A DNA stretch of 64,000 bases, taken from positions 9,756,671 to 9,820,670 of the forward strand of contig OZ038320.1 of the NCBI GenBank assembly GCA_964035795.1, written 5' to 3'. Source of the DNA: Pterobdella sp. o SKG-2022. Its lineage: Eukaryota > Annelida > Clitellata > Hirudinida > Piscicolidae. A program made the translations under genes and the position numbers. The notes below the pieces were generated by a model that saw only the letters and a program-made list of their open reading frames with translations, was not told the DNA's origin and made no database searches. Positions within the stretch are counted from its first letter, which is position 1. Every line of letters starts with the position of its first letter. Of this stretch, positions 25,548-40,900 are shown one piece after another.

Positions 25548-26238
25548 CTTTTTTGCTTTTTATTTGTTTTTATTGAGTGTTTTACCGATTATTTAAAGCA
25601 TTAAAAAGATTTAACGAGTTTTACTTTAAGCTAATATACCTAGATTCGGTTGTTTAAAGTTTTTACCACCGCTACACAAGGTTAAATACAAGTGTTTTAA
25701 TTGGTTTGGCGATTAGGATGTGGGTAATGTAGGGATTGAGTTGGACATAAATGATTGTTTGTGTGCAAATTTATTATGGCATGCAGTGATGGAGAAGTGA
25801 TTAGATTTATACAAGAAGCAACGTGAGAAGCTGCCAATTCACCCGACGTACCTAACTTTTTCTTTTTTGTTTGTTTAATTATTTTTATTACTTGTTATTT
25901 GTTTCAATTATTTTATTCTATGTTTTAGTTTTTTATTCCTTCAATAATTAGTAGTTTTTTATATTATTTTTCAATTTTTCAACAAGTTTAAGCTATTTTT
26001 GTTTGCTGATCCTTTTTTGCACTTAGTTTTCTATTTAATTTCAGTTTTCCAAGTAATTTTAACACGTTTGATTTTTTTTTGAAAATAGGCTATTTAAACA
26101 AATCTTTTTAAATTTCAAAACAAAATTTTCCTATCAATTTAGTTTTAAATTTTATGTTTTAAAACTATAATTCAACTTAAAAGAAAACAAAAACTAGTTG
26201 CAACCTGATTTCAAAAATTTGAATTTCAAATCTATAAT

Positions 26239-26315
26239 GTCGGCCCCTATAGCTCAATGGTTGAGCATTAGACTAATTATCTAAAGTTACCGGGTTCAAT
26301 CCCGCGTGGGCCGAC
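26239..26315 (+). tRNA. tRNA-Ile(AAT)-like SINE head, probably not functional
   Basis: This is the 77-base cloverleaf-like head of the SINE. The acceptor and anticodon stems are intact, but the T loop is one base short and the T stem is irregular. It is embedded in a dispersed repeat, so a working tRNA gene is unlikely. The internal A and B boxes may still act as a pol III promoter. Confidence 0.55.
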
Positions 26316-26425
26316 AATTAGCGCCTGTTCCACAGTGTGTTTTCGCTACATTAAATTTGTAGCAAGCGCTTTGATCTATAAGGAAAAGCGCTTTATAAAT
26401 ACCGCATTACATTACATTATATTAC
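26239..26425 (+). mobile_element. full-length tRNA-derived SINE
   Basis: The 5' end folds like a tRNA: acceptor strands GTCGGCC and GGCCGAC are perfectly complementary. The A box is TAGCTCAATGG, and the anticodon stem TTAGA/TCTAA encloses CTAATTA with an AAT (Ile) anticodon. The B box GGTTCAATCC is one base short. The unrelated body follows, with repeated GCGCTTT words, then GCGCTTTATAAATACCG and an (ATTAC)n-like tail. A second, 5'-truncated copy at 18841-18990 shows this is a dispersed family and not a single tRNA gene. It would be transcribed by RNA polymerase III and mobilised by a LINE in trans. Confidence 0.93.
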
Positions 26426-29400
26426 AATGATATATTTATATTTTTTACTCAGTATCAAAAGAAAATTAAGCCCTCATCGGAAAAGAGTAATAAAAAAAAC
26501 AAACAAATAAATGAATAGAATAAAAATGAGACCAAATTGTATATAATTATCTTCATTTCCATTGGGATGCCCAGCTAGATTTTTGAGAGGTATTTCGAGG
26601 GTTGATTAGTTTGTAACTGGTTTATACAACAAGCACTTGACTTTTGTCGAATTGCTCAATATGAACGTTTAAAATAAACACAAGTGAAAAGTTATCAATT
26701 GGATTAAACGAAGGTTATAAAAATAATATTTTCATTCTTATTGTTTATGCTCTCTAGTGGCTTGAAAGGTAAATACCGCTGTGAGGATTAAAAAGGATAT
26801 TAGCATGAACAAAAAAATTACTATAGTAATTCAAACAATGCTTTAGGTTTAAAAAAAAACAACTACATCACTCCAAACATAAAGTTACTATTATTTAGAA
26901 GAATAACTACAATTCAACTTCACATAAACGATGCACATAGAAATGGAAACTTTTTCCATGTTTTATTGCTGATGGAAGTGTACACATAACATGCCATAGA
27001 CTTTGAAGTTTTCACTGACCTCAACAATATAAAGGTTGCATTGAGGATTATAGAATACTTTTGATCATTTCAACTAATTCAAAACAATTTTAAAACCAGA
27101 ATACTCCACTAATATCACTTTTCACAAAACTTTAAACTAAAATTGAAAATAAAGGCTAAGAACAATATTAACTTTTTTGAGATAAACTGCCGTTGGCCGA
27201 ATTATTCATTGTTAGCGCAGATGAGATGATGCTGCCCATCTTTTCTGATGAATTTCAAGCCAGGTTAAAACGAGATGACAATATTTTATATCGAGGAAGG
27301 TTATAATGATTGCAAAAAACAAAAACAATAAGGTTGATTAATTTTTCTTTAATCTTTCGACCAATCCTGGCTGTTCTGTGAAGTTTGTATGGGTGGTTGT
27401 GAGCAATCTTTTAAATAAAAAAAACTAATAAGAGAACAAAAAAATATTCAATAGGACGTAAAATATACAAATTGAATAATTAGTTTGGTGAATAATTTTG
27501 CAGTTTAACATGGGGTGTTGAAATGGAGCTAAACGAGTTTTAGCGTGAAAATAAGGAATCTTCTAGAAAGGGTAGTGGATTACAAGATTAAAAGAAGGAA
27601 AACAATGCTACGACAAGACGAATTAGTACCTTAACAAAAATTTTAAATGATTTATTGCTTGCTTTTTTTGAAATTTTCAATATTTAAATTAAATTTTTTC
27701 AAATATCAACAAAAAAAAACTTGAATTCTATCGAAAAAAAACTAATCTAAAAATGAGAACCATTCAATATTGTTTAGAGAAAATTAAACTTTTAAATAAC
27801 TTCGAAACACAAAAATTTCTGTTTAGAATCATATGCTTAGATTTGTTTGTATTTAAAACTTTTAACCCTAAAACAAACAATACATGTCCAAAAAATCCTG
27901 AACTAATAGAATATATTGATTAACTAATAGAATAACTAATAGAATATATTGAATTCATTAGTGGTAGATATATTATTGGATCAAATGCCGGTATTAAATG
28001 TTATATTTGTTAATGATGCAATTAAAACAAGGTGATCAAATTATTTTTTATGGTTTTTTGAGTGGGAAAGGGCAGAAAAGGTTGATGTGATGAAAAGACA
28101 GTTATTTTTTCAGAAATATTAATATTTTTAATTTGTTACAATAACTATCAAATTTATTTTTTGTAGAAATTTTCAAGCGAAAAAATAAATTTTAAAATCA
28201 AAATTCAAAAAGTAATTCAAAGGCATAAATCTTTTAAATTAAAATAGATTTTTGATCGGCCATGCTAATGTTTAAAACGGCATCCCATGATGTTTGCGGA
28301 ATACATTAGCTCTCAAAGAACAAAATATATTGTTTTTCCGCTTGATTTGATAAAAATTTAAATTATCTACATGGGAACTGAATGCCTTGAATGTAGTTTT
28401 ATGGATTTTTTAAATGGCAGTTTTAATAGAAAACCCTTCATTAAAATGTTGAGTTATCAAAGAGGGGTGTACGATAGAAGAATTTGATAAAGATAATGAC
28501 AAACTAAATATGTATTAAAATACTCTAAATATACTTTTGAGTTTTGTATTTCGAGATAAAATAAATTTCATTGAAAGATTAACGAGAGTAATTTTAAAAT
28601 TATAAATTTTTAAAAAATTTTAAGCCACGTAAAAAGTGCAAAGATCGAAAGGCAGATAACCTGGGAGTTTTGCTTAAGCAACTTTAACCGGGATTATCTG
28701 TTCTGGGGTATTAAAAAAATATAAAAACACAAAACCATGAATAAATAGAGGATTTATATATCTTAAGATTAAATGGCCTTAAACTTTTAAAACTTGCTTT
28801 AAAAACTGCCAACCATAATTAAAGACACCACATATACGTAAAACTAGGGTTTAGGAAAAAAGTTCGATGAAGTATTTCATTAAAAAATTCTTATTATTAA
28901 ATTTTTTTAATGATTTCCAAAATAAAGGCTCTCAGTCAAAGGTGCAGACAAGAGCACAAAGCTAGGAATAGATGGAGTTCCTTCGAAGACGCCTCTATTT
29001 TAAAAGGGGCCTTTTGTAATTTCATGTAGCGTGAAGATTCTAAAAAGATCGTAAAACGCTTATCAGAAAAACTATTATCATATCTTATTTATGATTTTTG
29101 TCGTCATGACAAGCATGTTTGGATTTTATAACAATAGTTTGAACTTCAGAAGTCTAATTAATACAGAGTTAGAAAGCCTTTTTGATGAGATACCAACTTT
29201 CAGCTTGTACTTTTCTTGTTGAAAAAGTTTAACGTTTCAGTATGAAATGTGAACAAACTTTGAGAAAATGCCTAGAAAAGATGTTAAAAGGTGATTTGTA
29301 TTCAAGCTGAAGGTTAAGTGAGGTGAAAGATTCTTTGATGAATGAGTGATCGAGGCAGAGTTGGCGATTTGATTGATGCTTTTAAAGGATGATCAGATGA

Positions 29401-32400
29401 CTAATTAACTGTTCAATGTGCTCTAGTAATTAACTATATTATTAAATGATTCCTAAAACAATTTATTTGCTAAAGGAACTTTTCAGTTTTAGATAAATCT
29501 AAGTTTAAGCGTAGCTTTTTTTTCAGATCAAACACCAAAACATCATTCGGGCATTTCTTAAATTTATTTTGAAAGATTTAATGAGAATGATGCTTTCAGG
29601 ATTTAAAAACAAACGCTAGAAGCTTTTATATTGTCTTTCCATTAGACCAGCCAAATCCATTCTACAGTTTCATAAGATTTAAAAGATTTTTAACACTTTG
29701 ATAATCTCAAATGATTAAAAAGCCGAGATTGCATAAAACACATTTATTTAAATTAAAAAATAAGCCGGTTATCTAAATTATTGTTATATTGTTTGATTTT
29801 TCTATGTTTTTTGTTTAGTTTTTCAGCGATATTATTTCTTTTTTGTGTTTTTAAATAGAAAATTTTGAAATATTTCATTATTTCAAAAAATTAATGTTCA
29901 AAGAGTGTAGGAATTTTATGAAATATATTAAAAAAATTTTATCAATAACACATAATATTTGTTGGAAGGTAGCAATTAATATCACGACACAAGAATAAAA
30001 GTGATTGGAATGATCCTGTAAGGAATTCAAAATTAATCTATACATTTTCTATACAAAAATTTTGAACTTTTTAAAATGAAAAACTTTTGATGAAGTTTGT
30101 GAAATTTCAAGCTGAATAAATTTTAGCGATAAATTTGTTTGTCTATCTTCACTTCAATGTATAACTTGAAAGAATAAATGTAAAAGAGCAGCCCCCGATA
30201 GTTGTAAACCTCAAAAAGTCGAAAAAAAACTCGCTAAAAGTTTATTCTCTTGTTATTTCCTAAATTTTCACTTCTGACGGACAACAATTTATCAAAATAA
30301 TACGTAAAATTTTAGAAAAAAAAACCGTCAATAAAACAGATGAAAAGTATGAAAAAGCTGCAGGTTTGTGGCTGTCTTAATTGCAGAGGATGAGGTGATT
30401 TATGGGGGTAGAGTTGATGCAGGAGAAAGGCTGGGGTTGAGTCGGTTAATAACGGCATATAAATCATTATAGTAGGACATTTCACCCTATTAAAACTAAT
30501 ATTTAATCTAACATAAGCTTCAAGTTTTGAAAATTTTTCAAGTTTTGGATTTTTGGCAAAAAATATTGAAATTAATGACTCACACTAGACTTCATAATAG
30601 AAATTTTCTATTCAGTAGACCTTTTTAATGTTCCAAAAAAGTAACTTAAGGATGCTCTAACAAGCTTTTTGGAAATGTTCGTCATCTCAGGAACTTCAAC
30701 TAAACATCCATTTTATTTTAACACAGAGTGGATAAGATTGTGAATCATTTTGAAAATAAAATGATAAAAAATAAGAAATTGAATTCAAAAAGTCATAAGA
30801 AAGAAAGAAAAATGCCATGACTAGAAAATCCGCTTTCTAATAACTCAAAGCTTTCTATACAAATCCTTATACGCGTGTGTTTTATAAACGAATAATCAAC
30901 AAAAAAATCGTAAAATTTTCAAAAACTTACTTAGTTAAAACATCCAAATAGCCCAAAGCTTAAATTTGTTCAACAAGAGTTTAAAAAATAATTAAGGAAG
31001 AAGTTTATGACAGAATCAAGTGTTTGCTACCCTCATCTGTCCCACAACACGTTCTACGTATAATTTATTATGAAGAATAACACTCAAGTTTATTATAAAA
31101 AATGAAGTTCTGACTGAAAAGAAAATTAAGAGATTTGATAAATGAGAGGATGAATAAAAAGGTCTGAAAGAGTGCTGAACAAAGGGATGAAAAAAAATAT
31201 ACCAAGAGCATAAATATATTAATCATCTGAGGGTATTTTCATTAAAATATTATAACTTTCTTCCATTAAACAAGTTTTTTTTTGTTTTCAAAAATCATAA
31301 AATTGAGTATTCTCGAAGCATTATAAAAAATTAAATTTTCTATGTTAACATTCACCTATTCACACATCTAGGGCCATCGGTCATAGCTGGTTAATGCATC
31401 CATCATCCATTTAAAAATAAAATCTACATAACTATTTAGAAAATTATATTTGAGCATTTGAAGAGCTTATTATATTATTTTAGCTTGAAAGGCATTTAAT
31501 CATCAAATTTTGATGTCAGTTTCTTAAATTTACATGATGACCCTTTTAACCCGTGTCACAACACAGTGATTTTTTCATTTTATTCCACTAAACTTATTAC
31601 AATATCCATAATCCTTTTCTGTATTTTATTGGCATTTAGCTATGTATAATAGTTCATGGAGCTTTTGGAAATTCAAGTGCAGAATAAAATTAAAAATTTT
31701 ACTATGATAACTCATTTCTGAAGCTTATGTTTATAGGTTCATCACTTACTATCATATTTTATTGCTTCTCAGAATAGAAACTCTTTCGAGTTTATTTCTT
31801 TGCATTTTTGAATCGCTTCAGGCAACAAGCACTGTTAACATTTTGCCTTATTGTCATCTCTTCGGTCTCAGTCGTCATTTGGCTACTTTTACTACTCTAT
31901 TTCTACACTCATACACCTCAAGTATGCTTTGGTACCAATTTTACTCTATTTTTTCAATGCATCTTTTATTGCTGCTCATGAAATTTATTTCATTTTTTAA
32001 ATTTCAAATATTATATTTTTTATAGAAATATTTTTGCTTTTATAATTGTAAAGTAGTTGTCCTGTTTGCAAGTTCATTGAAATCTTTTATTTTTCTTTAC
32101 GACTTCTACCGCAGAATCATTTAGTGGCAAAATAGTTAATCTGAAATGAAAGCACAGAAAAAAATTTAACAAAAATTTTTATCGTGCTATTTTTAATTTA
32201 TTGCAAAAGCACAATAAAAACACATCAGTGGTTTTGATGGCATAAGCTTTAACTAGGAAAGTTGCTTTGATTAAGTGCACTTTCCAAATACGTCCAGTTC
32301 AGAGCTTATATTTTACTCTTTTAATAAAATTTCAATATCAACCCAGTCTCTATTTATAAAATAACCAGCTGTGTTTTTTACATGTAAATAAGGGATAAAT

Positions 32401-34948
32401 AAATGTTATCTTCGATTATGTTCATAAATAATTGCAATGGAAACTTATAGACACTTCCTGATTACGTCAAAAATTGATGGCTTAAATTAGAAAAATTTTT
32501 TCTTCTTTATTTCCCTGAAACCCTTGGGCCATTATTTACCTGACTATTGAGGATGATTTCAAAAGTGAACATTTTAAATACATCAGTAACTCGTTCCATT
32601 TATCACACCATGTGCAACTTTTTTGAAAAACTTTTTCTTGTATGAAAACAATTCATAAATCATTTTTTGTGCTTATAGTGATAATAGGATGGAAAACAGC
32701 ACTCATCAATTAGAAACAACAAATTAATGCAAAAAGCAAAGTTAAAACTTGTGAGGGTTTTAAGTATTGAAACAATCTTCGTTCTAACCTAAAACCCAAG
32801 GGTTTGTTACAGAGTGTAGCTTCGGAATAAAAACCAAATAGTCTCTCGTTTATTAGTTTAATGGTTACAGAAAAACTAATAAAACAACGTTTTTCTCGAT
32901 TAATGAACATCTTAACTTCCACAATGTAGATTTTATTGAAGAAATTTAGAAAAAAATAATCTATATGAAGTCATCTAAGAATTTTTCAAGTGATAAGGCA
33001 TAAAGTTTATTACTGTTTTATTGTTACTACGCAACAATTTACTTGGACTTATCAGTAGTTCAAGTCGCTAACGAAAGCTCATTTAATTATACCTTTATAT
33101 CCTCGGGCAATTTCTTTATATTCCTTGTGTAACTACCCACCTCTTCCATAAGTTGGCCTCGTAAGCCGATTTCAAATTTTCAAGTACACGCTTGATGCTT
33201 TTATTTTGTTTTTATACAGGAAGGATTTATTATGTTTAATATAATCTTTTATTAAAAATTAAAATGAAGCATTTTCTATGTTTTTATTTGCGTTTCATTA
33301 AGAATAACCTTCTTTTAATGATAGTACTTTTATTTTTTCTAAAACCAAAAATTAAAATCCAATGAATGAAAGAAAGGGCGAAAAAGAATACGCAAGAAAT
33401 AGATTAACGGCAGGAAATAGATACAAAATAAATGGCTTTGTACTATTGATTCATAAATAATTGATATTTAAATGAATTTGGACTTTGATTGATAACCGAA
33501 AGAATGACCGATGCTAGGTATATTATCAATTGAAAACATAGAATAAATTAATAACTGAAAAAAAAACATAAGATAAAATATTAACTGCATGTAAAAGATA
33601 AAACATCAAGAAATTTTGTAGCCTTAAATTGTGAAAAACTTCAGAATTGCAACTTAGATAATTTTCGATAAAACATTAATGCTTTATAATTGTGTTTTTA
33701 TTTAGCGTTAAATTTTAAATTGAGAAATAAATGTAAAAATTTTTTTTAATGCCTGCAGCATCACGAAGACCTCAACAGATTGAGTTAATGAATAGAAATT
33801 TTATAAGTTGTTGTAGGATTATATGAAAGACTTCAATTTATTGAGATGGATTAACTAATAAAGATTCTGAAAAGAAAATGATGAATGAAAAGATTTATAA
33901 TTGAGAAAAAGATAAATAAGAACTGTGAAATAGATGATGAATTGGTTAGAAAAATAATGGTATTATTGAAAGTGAATGTAAAGAAGCTTTAGAACAAATT
34001 CTTCGAGAATATTCTATTGATTTTTGCATGTAAAGCTTAATGGTTAATAAATAGCTTACTTGATGAGTTAAAACTTCAAAAAAAATGTGCCATTTCATGA
34101 AAATATTCACGGAAGTATAAAGACCTTCCACTACTAAAGTCATAAAGAATTTTGATCCATAAATAAATTAAGACCTTATTAATGTGTGGTCCACGCTATA
34201 AATAGGTAAGGAGATAAACGAATTAAAGACATTCACGTGATAAAGAAGTGAAATATATGGCTTGAATTTTGCATGAACAAAATAATGATGGAAGGGATCA
34301 ATGCGTAGTTAGAAGATAAACACAATAAAACAGAGACCCTGCCCGTTTTATAGTTGGATGGCCTATCCACTTTTTAGGTCACTTGGTAAGGCTTCTTAAA
34401 AAAAATAACAGAAAAATTTAACAATTGTCTGTACAAACAAAAGTATTTATCAATTGTTTAATAGAAGTATATAAATTTAAAGATGTGAGTTTGCATTAAT
34501 TGCTAATAACATTAACTTGATACATCAATGACTAATGTTGACATAGGAAAGCAATAGTTTTCCACCTTTAAACAAGAACAAATCATAAAATGTTTGTAAA
34601 GATAATTCTGGTTGTGTTGAGTCTACTTTGAAAAAAACATCCAACGGATGATGATGCTATAGAGTATTAGAATATGAAGATTAACTTCATTTTTAAAAAA
34701 AAATAACAAAAATCATAATAAAAATAAACATTCTTTTTCATAAAAAGCGATTTTTTTTTTGAAAATATTAATTAATATATAGTAAAAATTTAATTAATAT
34801 TTTTTAAAAAAGTAATTAGTTTTTATTAAAAATTTAATTAATACGTATCGGAAACTTAATTACTATTAATGAAAAACTCTTATCATTATTTGTGCAAAAA
34901 AAAAGTTATTATTATTATTATTATTTTAACCATCAAAATTGATCTCAC
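26426..34948. other. long stretch without a supported gene
   Basis: Eight and a half kilobases hold no exon that I can support on either strand. Open frames are short, AT-biased and without motifs. Pyrimidine tracts and AG/GT pairs are common by chance. A 3' terminal exon or UTR of the lectin gene ending at 34949 could lie here, because its last identified exon ends at a plausible donor. A (TTA)n tract lies near 34908-34925. Confidence 0.5.
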
Positions 34949-37900
34949 CACAGAATCTATTTCGCAAAAGACCTTGATGTTGCCATAGTTCTCCATGTCA
35001 CACGGTGCATCGTCCCATCTGAGGTAACTGTGACACAGAAATATACCATCACTACACATTGAAGCAGTTTTATTTCATTATTATAATAACGTGGTTGTGA
35101 TATTAGAACAGTGGTTCTATGGGAAAAATTTCCAATCCAATTTTTAATTTTTTATATTAGTTTTCTCATTCTCAGCTTTTGTTTGTGTTTCAATAGTTTT
35201 TGGATGAATTTAATTTTGATCGCAATTTGAACTTAGATTGTTTTTTGAATAGAAAATTTTCATAATTTAAAAGTTTAAAGATTTGTAATTACCTTATTTC
35301 AAATAAAAAATTTAATAAAAATTTAAAAATAATTTAGAAGCTTCAATAACAAACAATACAAAACAGCCTTACCATGCTTCATCTTACGTCCCAATAATCA
35401 TTATAGCCAGCAATACTTTGCTCCCAATGCACCAACCTCAATGACTAGAATTAATTATAAGCTTCTCATCCCAGCATCTCTAACCATATAAATAATAATG
35501 AGATTGGGCATTTGGTGTGTTCTTTTGATGGTTCTACAGTTGAAAAGTGTATGCTGAAATATCGTTGCAGAAGAGTGTGGGCAATCTAAATTAAATCCTT
35601 ATTTATCTTCTCACCTGTTTTGAGCCAATCTCACGATCAATTTCTTTATTGAAGTTCCATTGATTGTCTTTTCTCAATTGTTTTTGATGTATAATTTCTT
35701 GTTTTCTTTCTTATCAAAGCTATTTTTATACTCTTTGATATTTATTCTATCCAAAAGTATTCTCAAGAGATAATTCAATAAATGCTTCTATAAAAGACCA
35801 CAATATTTCTACGCACAAACCCAACTTCAAATTGAATTTCATTTTTATTAACAAAACCAGACTTTAAAAAAATAATTTTTGAAATATTGATCAAATAATA
35901 ATCGCAAAACATGGCAGAGAAACAATTAATTACAGAATGAAACGACAATAAATGCCAACTTAAGAAGCTTTTATTGATTAGCAACAGTTAACCATACGAC
36001 TTTACAAGCTGTCATTGATCTAGTAATTAATTCATTGCTTTATCTGTTATTCGTTCACAACTGAAGAATCCTAGCCCTCACCTTTATGATTTCACGTTCA
36101 ATTGTTTCGCATACCAATATAACATGACGATTGGAAATAAATAACTGTGGTTATTATACAATGAAATGAATATTTTTCAAAAATTTTGAAAAATATATTA
36201 CTCATGTTAATTATAAACGAATTTGAGAAAAACGTTAAAAGATATTTCACAGAGAGTTATAGACTTATTCTTACAATAAGTTTGAATTAAATGCTTGAAA
36301 AGTTGAAAATATGCCAGACTTCTGGAGGAATTGTTCAAACTCTAAGTCACAGCTCATTGAATTTGAAATACACTAAAATTCCTTAAAAAGATCTGAAAAC
36401 TGAGTTGATTTTTTAAAGTTTCTTTAAACAAATGGTCATTATTTGTTTAGTTCGCGTTAATTTGATATTTGTGAAGTAAATAATAGTTGAAGTGAATTGT
36501 TGATGTTGATTTAAAAGCATCATTTATTCTAGCCATAAATATCTTTATATGTTTTTTCATTTAATTAACCATAAAACTTTTGTAAATTATTAATTTTAGC
36601 TTTAAATAAAGATGGAAGGATCATAAAAATTACAAAAGCCAAATACTAAACCAGACGTTAAAATGAATTAAAAATTAAATTGAAATGCAAGAAAATGTAG
36701 TAAAGAAAAGGGCACCTTTCTGAAGAAATAGCTTCTTCCGTTGAGTACTTGATGTACAAGCATTCTTCAGGCGCGTAGTAACTGTGGTAGCATTCAAAAG
36801 TATTCATTAGTATCATTTTGAATCTAACGTAACCATATATGGAAATTATAACAGTAAAACTGGGGTTTTCATAATTTTTTCTCATCTTCATTTCATCTTC
36901 ATGCATCACTCTCGACTTGGATGACAGTTATAAATTTACTATCATTATGTTATATCTAACTCTGCATGACTATTTGGATCACTTGGTAACAATGATCATT
37001 TTTCAAACCAATTGTAGTGTTGAGTTTATTTTTTAATATTTTTTATTTGACATTTTTAGTAAATAGTGAGAAATTCTTTTATTTTTAAACATTGTATGTT
37101 TTCACTTCATCATAAGCTTTCACACAACGATGACTCAAAAGCGACCTGCACATCTTGGCAAATATTGTCTTCAAAAGGCACGCAAGAATATTGTTCTGAC
37201 AGTTTAAAACACCATCTCTAAAGAGAAAAAAGTCCCTGCACGAATTAAAATATTATAGTTAAACTTTTAACGCAAGAAAGAACCCTAAAGAATAATAGAA
37301 TCAAATAAATGAAAACTTCGATGGAAAAAAACATATAAAATGTCTGTCAGAGAAAAATTGCGACAAAATGACCAAAAAACGGAATTATACTGGAGACAGC
37401 AAATTAGTTGATAAGAACACATTGAAAAATAGGCACAGACGCCTTGTCTAATTCCGGCTTTATGGGCCTTATTATATTTTATGAAGCTTTTATGCTCAAG
37501 TTTTTACCTTTAATTGCTCTGACTTTTTCGAAAAATTTTGATAACTATCTTTAAAGTTTTTTTCTAGACAAAGGGATGTTTGGATAGAATTAATTCCTAA
37601 TAAAATAATATTAAATTCAATGAAAAAACAATAAATACAATGTTTTTAATACAATAAAAGTATTACTATTGTAGTCATGCAACAGAACTAAAAAATTAAA
37701 GATAGATTTAATTATAGAGTCGTTAATCTTGTGTTTTGTCGCCCATCTCATGCATTACCACTTAAGATATCTAAAAAAAACTATTCGTATGACGAAAACA
37801 GTTTTATGCAAGAAAAACATGAAAAAAAGAATGGGAAACCGTGTAAAGTGAGAAATGTATAAAGGCTACGAATAAAGACACGTTGTATAGAAGGCCAAAT

Positions 37901-40900
37901 ACTCGATAGAAAGGAACATGACGAGCCTGAAATATGGTGCAACTTGGAAATATAAGCACTATTTGCGAGGCTTTATTTGATTTGGTTTCAATTTTTCATA
38001 TTTGTTCAACTGTTTGGTTAGAAGTTAATACTAGAGTAAGATTGAAAATGTTATTATTTCTTCAGTAAGTCTTGAACAAAAAATTTTTAGTGGTTATAAA
38101 AGATTTAGCAATTTATTTTTTAATTAATTTTTTTCAAATTGGAAAACAAAATAATTTATTTTTCTAATTTTTATTCAAAATGTGGTTTAAAAAAAATTGG
38201 AAAAAACAAAATAAATTGAAAAGTTTTTGCGAAAAATAAAAATTAATGGTCTGATGTTTAATGCCACAAATATATTTATTCAAACAAAAACTCCCTTTAG
38301 CAGCAATTAAAACTTTCAACTAGGACACATTGAAATACTACATTAAAAGGTGCTCACATAGTTGTTCAAGCTTTATTTATGAGTGATGCGGTCACCAGTT
38401 GGCAAACCGACTCCACAGCTGAGACCTTTGACGATGCTTCTGTTTATTTGCATCAAAATAGACATAAATTTGTTGGCGTGCCTAATTTTTCATATGTGAA
38501 TTCATTCATTCATGTCTTCATAATCGTTTTGTCCGTCATCCACCAAGCCATTACATATGCTTATTCAACTAATGAAACTTGCATAAAAGATATTTTGAAT
38601 TTACATTTTTAATTAAAAATAAAATTAAGTTTATTTTTTATTCAATGAATTATTTAATATTGAATTATTTTTTATTTTTTGAGTACAAGCTCCTATGTTT
38701 AAAATGTAGTTTTATTTTAAAAATAATCTTGAAGCAAGGTAAGATTCTTCACTCTAGACTGAGTAGTTTTGTAAGAAATTCATAAAAATGATCATTATTT
38801 CTATTTTACGAGCATTTTATTTCTTGGTTAACCTTGTAGCGATTTTAATCAGATAGTTCCAACTCTTTTTGATGTAGAGCTGTTTCAATGCTGTGAAACA
38901 AAACGAAACGAAAGAACCATTTGAAAGATTGCAAAAAACTGATATCGTTAAAAAATGATTTGAAATCTCAGCAAAAACTGAATAAAGGTTGAAAGATGTG
39001 GTGTGATAACATCAAAGTACATTAAGAGAAATACTTCAGCCAAACAAACACACAAAACTTATATAACAATAGAAACGTAACACATATATAATAAAAATTA
39101 AATAAAAAAAAAAAATAATTTTCTGATTTTGGCTGGAAACAAATTACACAACTGAATTGAGTACAGTCAGGCGATTTTTTGATAACCTGAAAGTATCGGT
39201 TAGAATGCAACGGACAATACTTTTAAACGTGCAAATAATAATGATTTCAAAGTAACATTCAAAACAGCATTTACCTTAATTAAATTTTCCCCTTCTAAAT
39301 TCTAAAGTTTTTCTCTAAAATTGTTGATATTTTCCAATCTATTTTTATTCTCTTTTTAAAACCATTTTCGGAATTAATTGTTAAATTCGTTGAAATTATT
39401 TTTTCACTGAATGCATCTACATACAGTAAGCTAAACGTTTTAATTTACTTTCGAACAATTGAAAACCATCTTTGAAATTCATTTAAACTTCAAGAAAACT
39501 TTCAATTTGAAAGCTGACGTTGGGATTGTAACAGTTACGGACTGTTGTTTATAGTGTATTGATGGCGATTCGAACACCACCAGTCATGAAGCCATCACAG
39601 ATATGCAGAGTTTTAATTCCAAGTTTTGTGAATGATTTTTGAGGTTTTAAATTAAAACTATAGATTTATCTGTCTCGATGAAGATTTTACTTCTTGTTGT
39701 TTTTCGATTCTTATTCGAATATGACCTTAACAACAATAACTATATCAAAAATTATATATAAATAAGAATTCTAGAACGTCTAAAGCTATTTTCCAAAAAA
39801 ATTTAAACTGGTACTTGTCTGGTTTTCCAGGAGCGAACGCAGTGAAACCATTTACGACACCATGCACTCTACCATACACATCAGTCCACTTCCATTGCTG
39901 CATCATACAACTGCCTCCATGGCTCCCTCTCGCCCTCCTCCCTCCCAACCAGTATCCCATTCCATTCGATAAAATTCCGTCTGTGTAATGGTGTAGTGGT
40001 GGTGGGTTGGTGCTGTAGTGGTGGGTTGGTGTGGTTGATGTAGTTAGTTTAATGGCGTTTTTTGTGAGGTAGTGTAGTTGTTGTGGTGGTGTAGTGATAT
40101 AGTAGTGTGGTTGTTGTGATGGTGTAGTGATACAGTAGTGTGGTGGAGTGATGGTGTAGTGATATAGTAGTGCTGTAGGGTGATGGTGTGTATGAGTTAT
40201 AACTTATCATGAATGCATCGTAAAAATTTAATAGATTGTACAATAAAATATGTAAAAAAATTTTAAAGTTTAAAAAGTGCGAAGAATTCCAAAAAGATTT
40301 TTCTGAAATCCATTTGCATCGGGTACAAATTCTAAAAGTTCCAATACATTTTTTGTTATGAGAAAATAGAAACTTCAGTCTAATGGCTCAATCATAAAAA
40401 TTAAATTCGAAATCCGGGTTGAGTATCAAAACTATAAAAGAATGCAATCTTTCATCTCTGAACCCTGCTATTCTGCCACATGTTGAAATAAGTTTGCATG
40501 CATTAATCAAAAGCCATCCTTTGAAAGTTTTTAAAAAAATTAATGTTTTGTAAAATATTTATTAGATACTTAAAGAAAAAGATTATTGGAGAAAATTATT
40601 ATTAAATATTGAAAATTGAAGCAGTTCTGGAAATGATACACATTATGTATCTTTCCAAGTAATATTCTAATTATTCAAATTTTTTTGAAAGCATTTTTAA
40701 ACTTTTATTTTTAATAAAAAAAAGACAATTTTGAATTTTTCAAAATTAATTTTCGTAAAATTAAAAAAAATTATTTCCATCTATTCATTCACAAAGTGTT
40801 TTTGGAATAATTATTTTAGAAAATCAATTAAATGAAACTTCCCTGAATGATGATTAACTCAAAAATTTCAAGTGCAATGATTATTCATATTTATTTAAAA

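Noticed and set aside
26239..26315. Functional tRNA-Ile gene
   Set aside because: The head belongs to a dispersed repeat with a second copy, and its T loop is short, so a SINE is the better call.
30360..30480. GC-richer open segment on the plus strand (FVAVLIAEDEVIYGG)
   Set aside because: It has one plausible acceptor but no donor or partner exon, and no recognised family; too little to call.
38379..38612. Plus-strand frame, and a minus-strand AG...GT segment of 44 bases near 38398-38441
   Set aside because: The minus-strand segment would break the phase between lectin exons 39815 and 36781, which join perfectly without it. The plus-strand frame has no motif or partner.
40049..40243. Minus-strand frame rich in Thr, Ser, His and Tyr
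   Set aside because: It is a translation of the GT-rich tandem array, with no exon signals or family motif.
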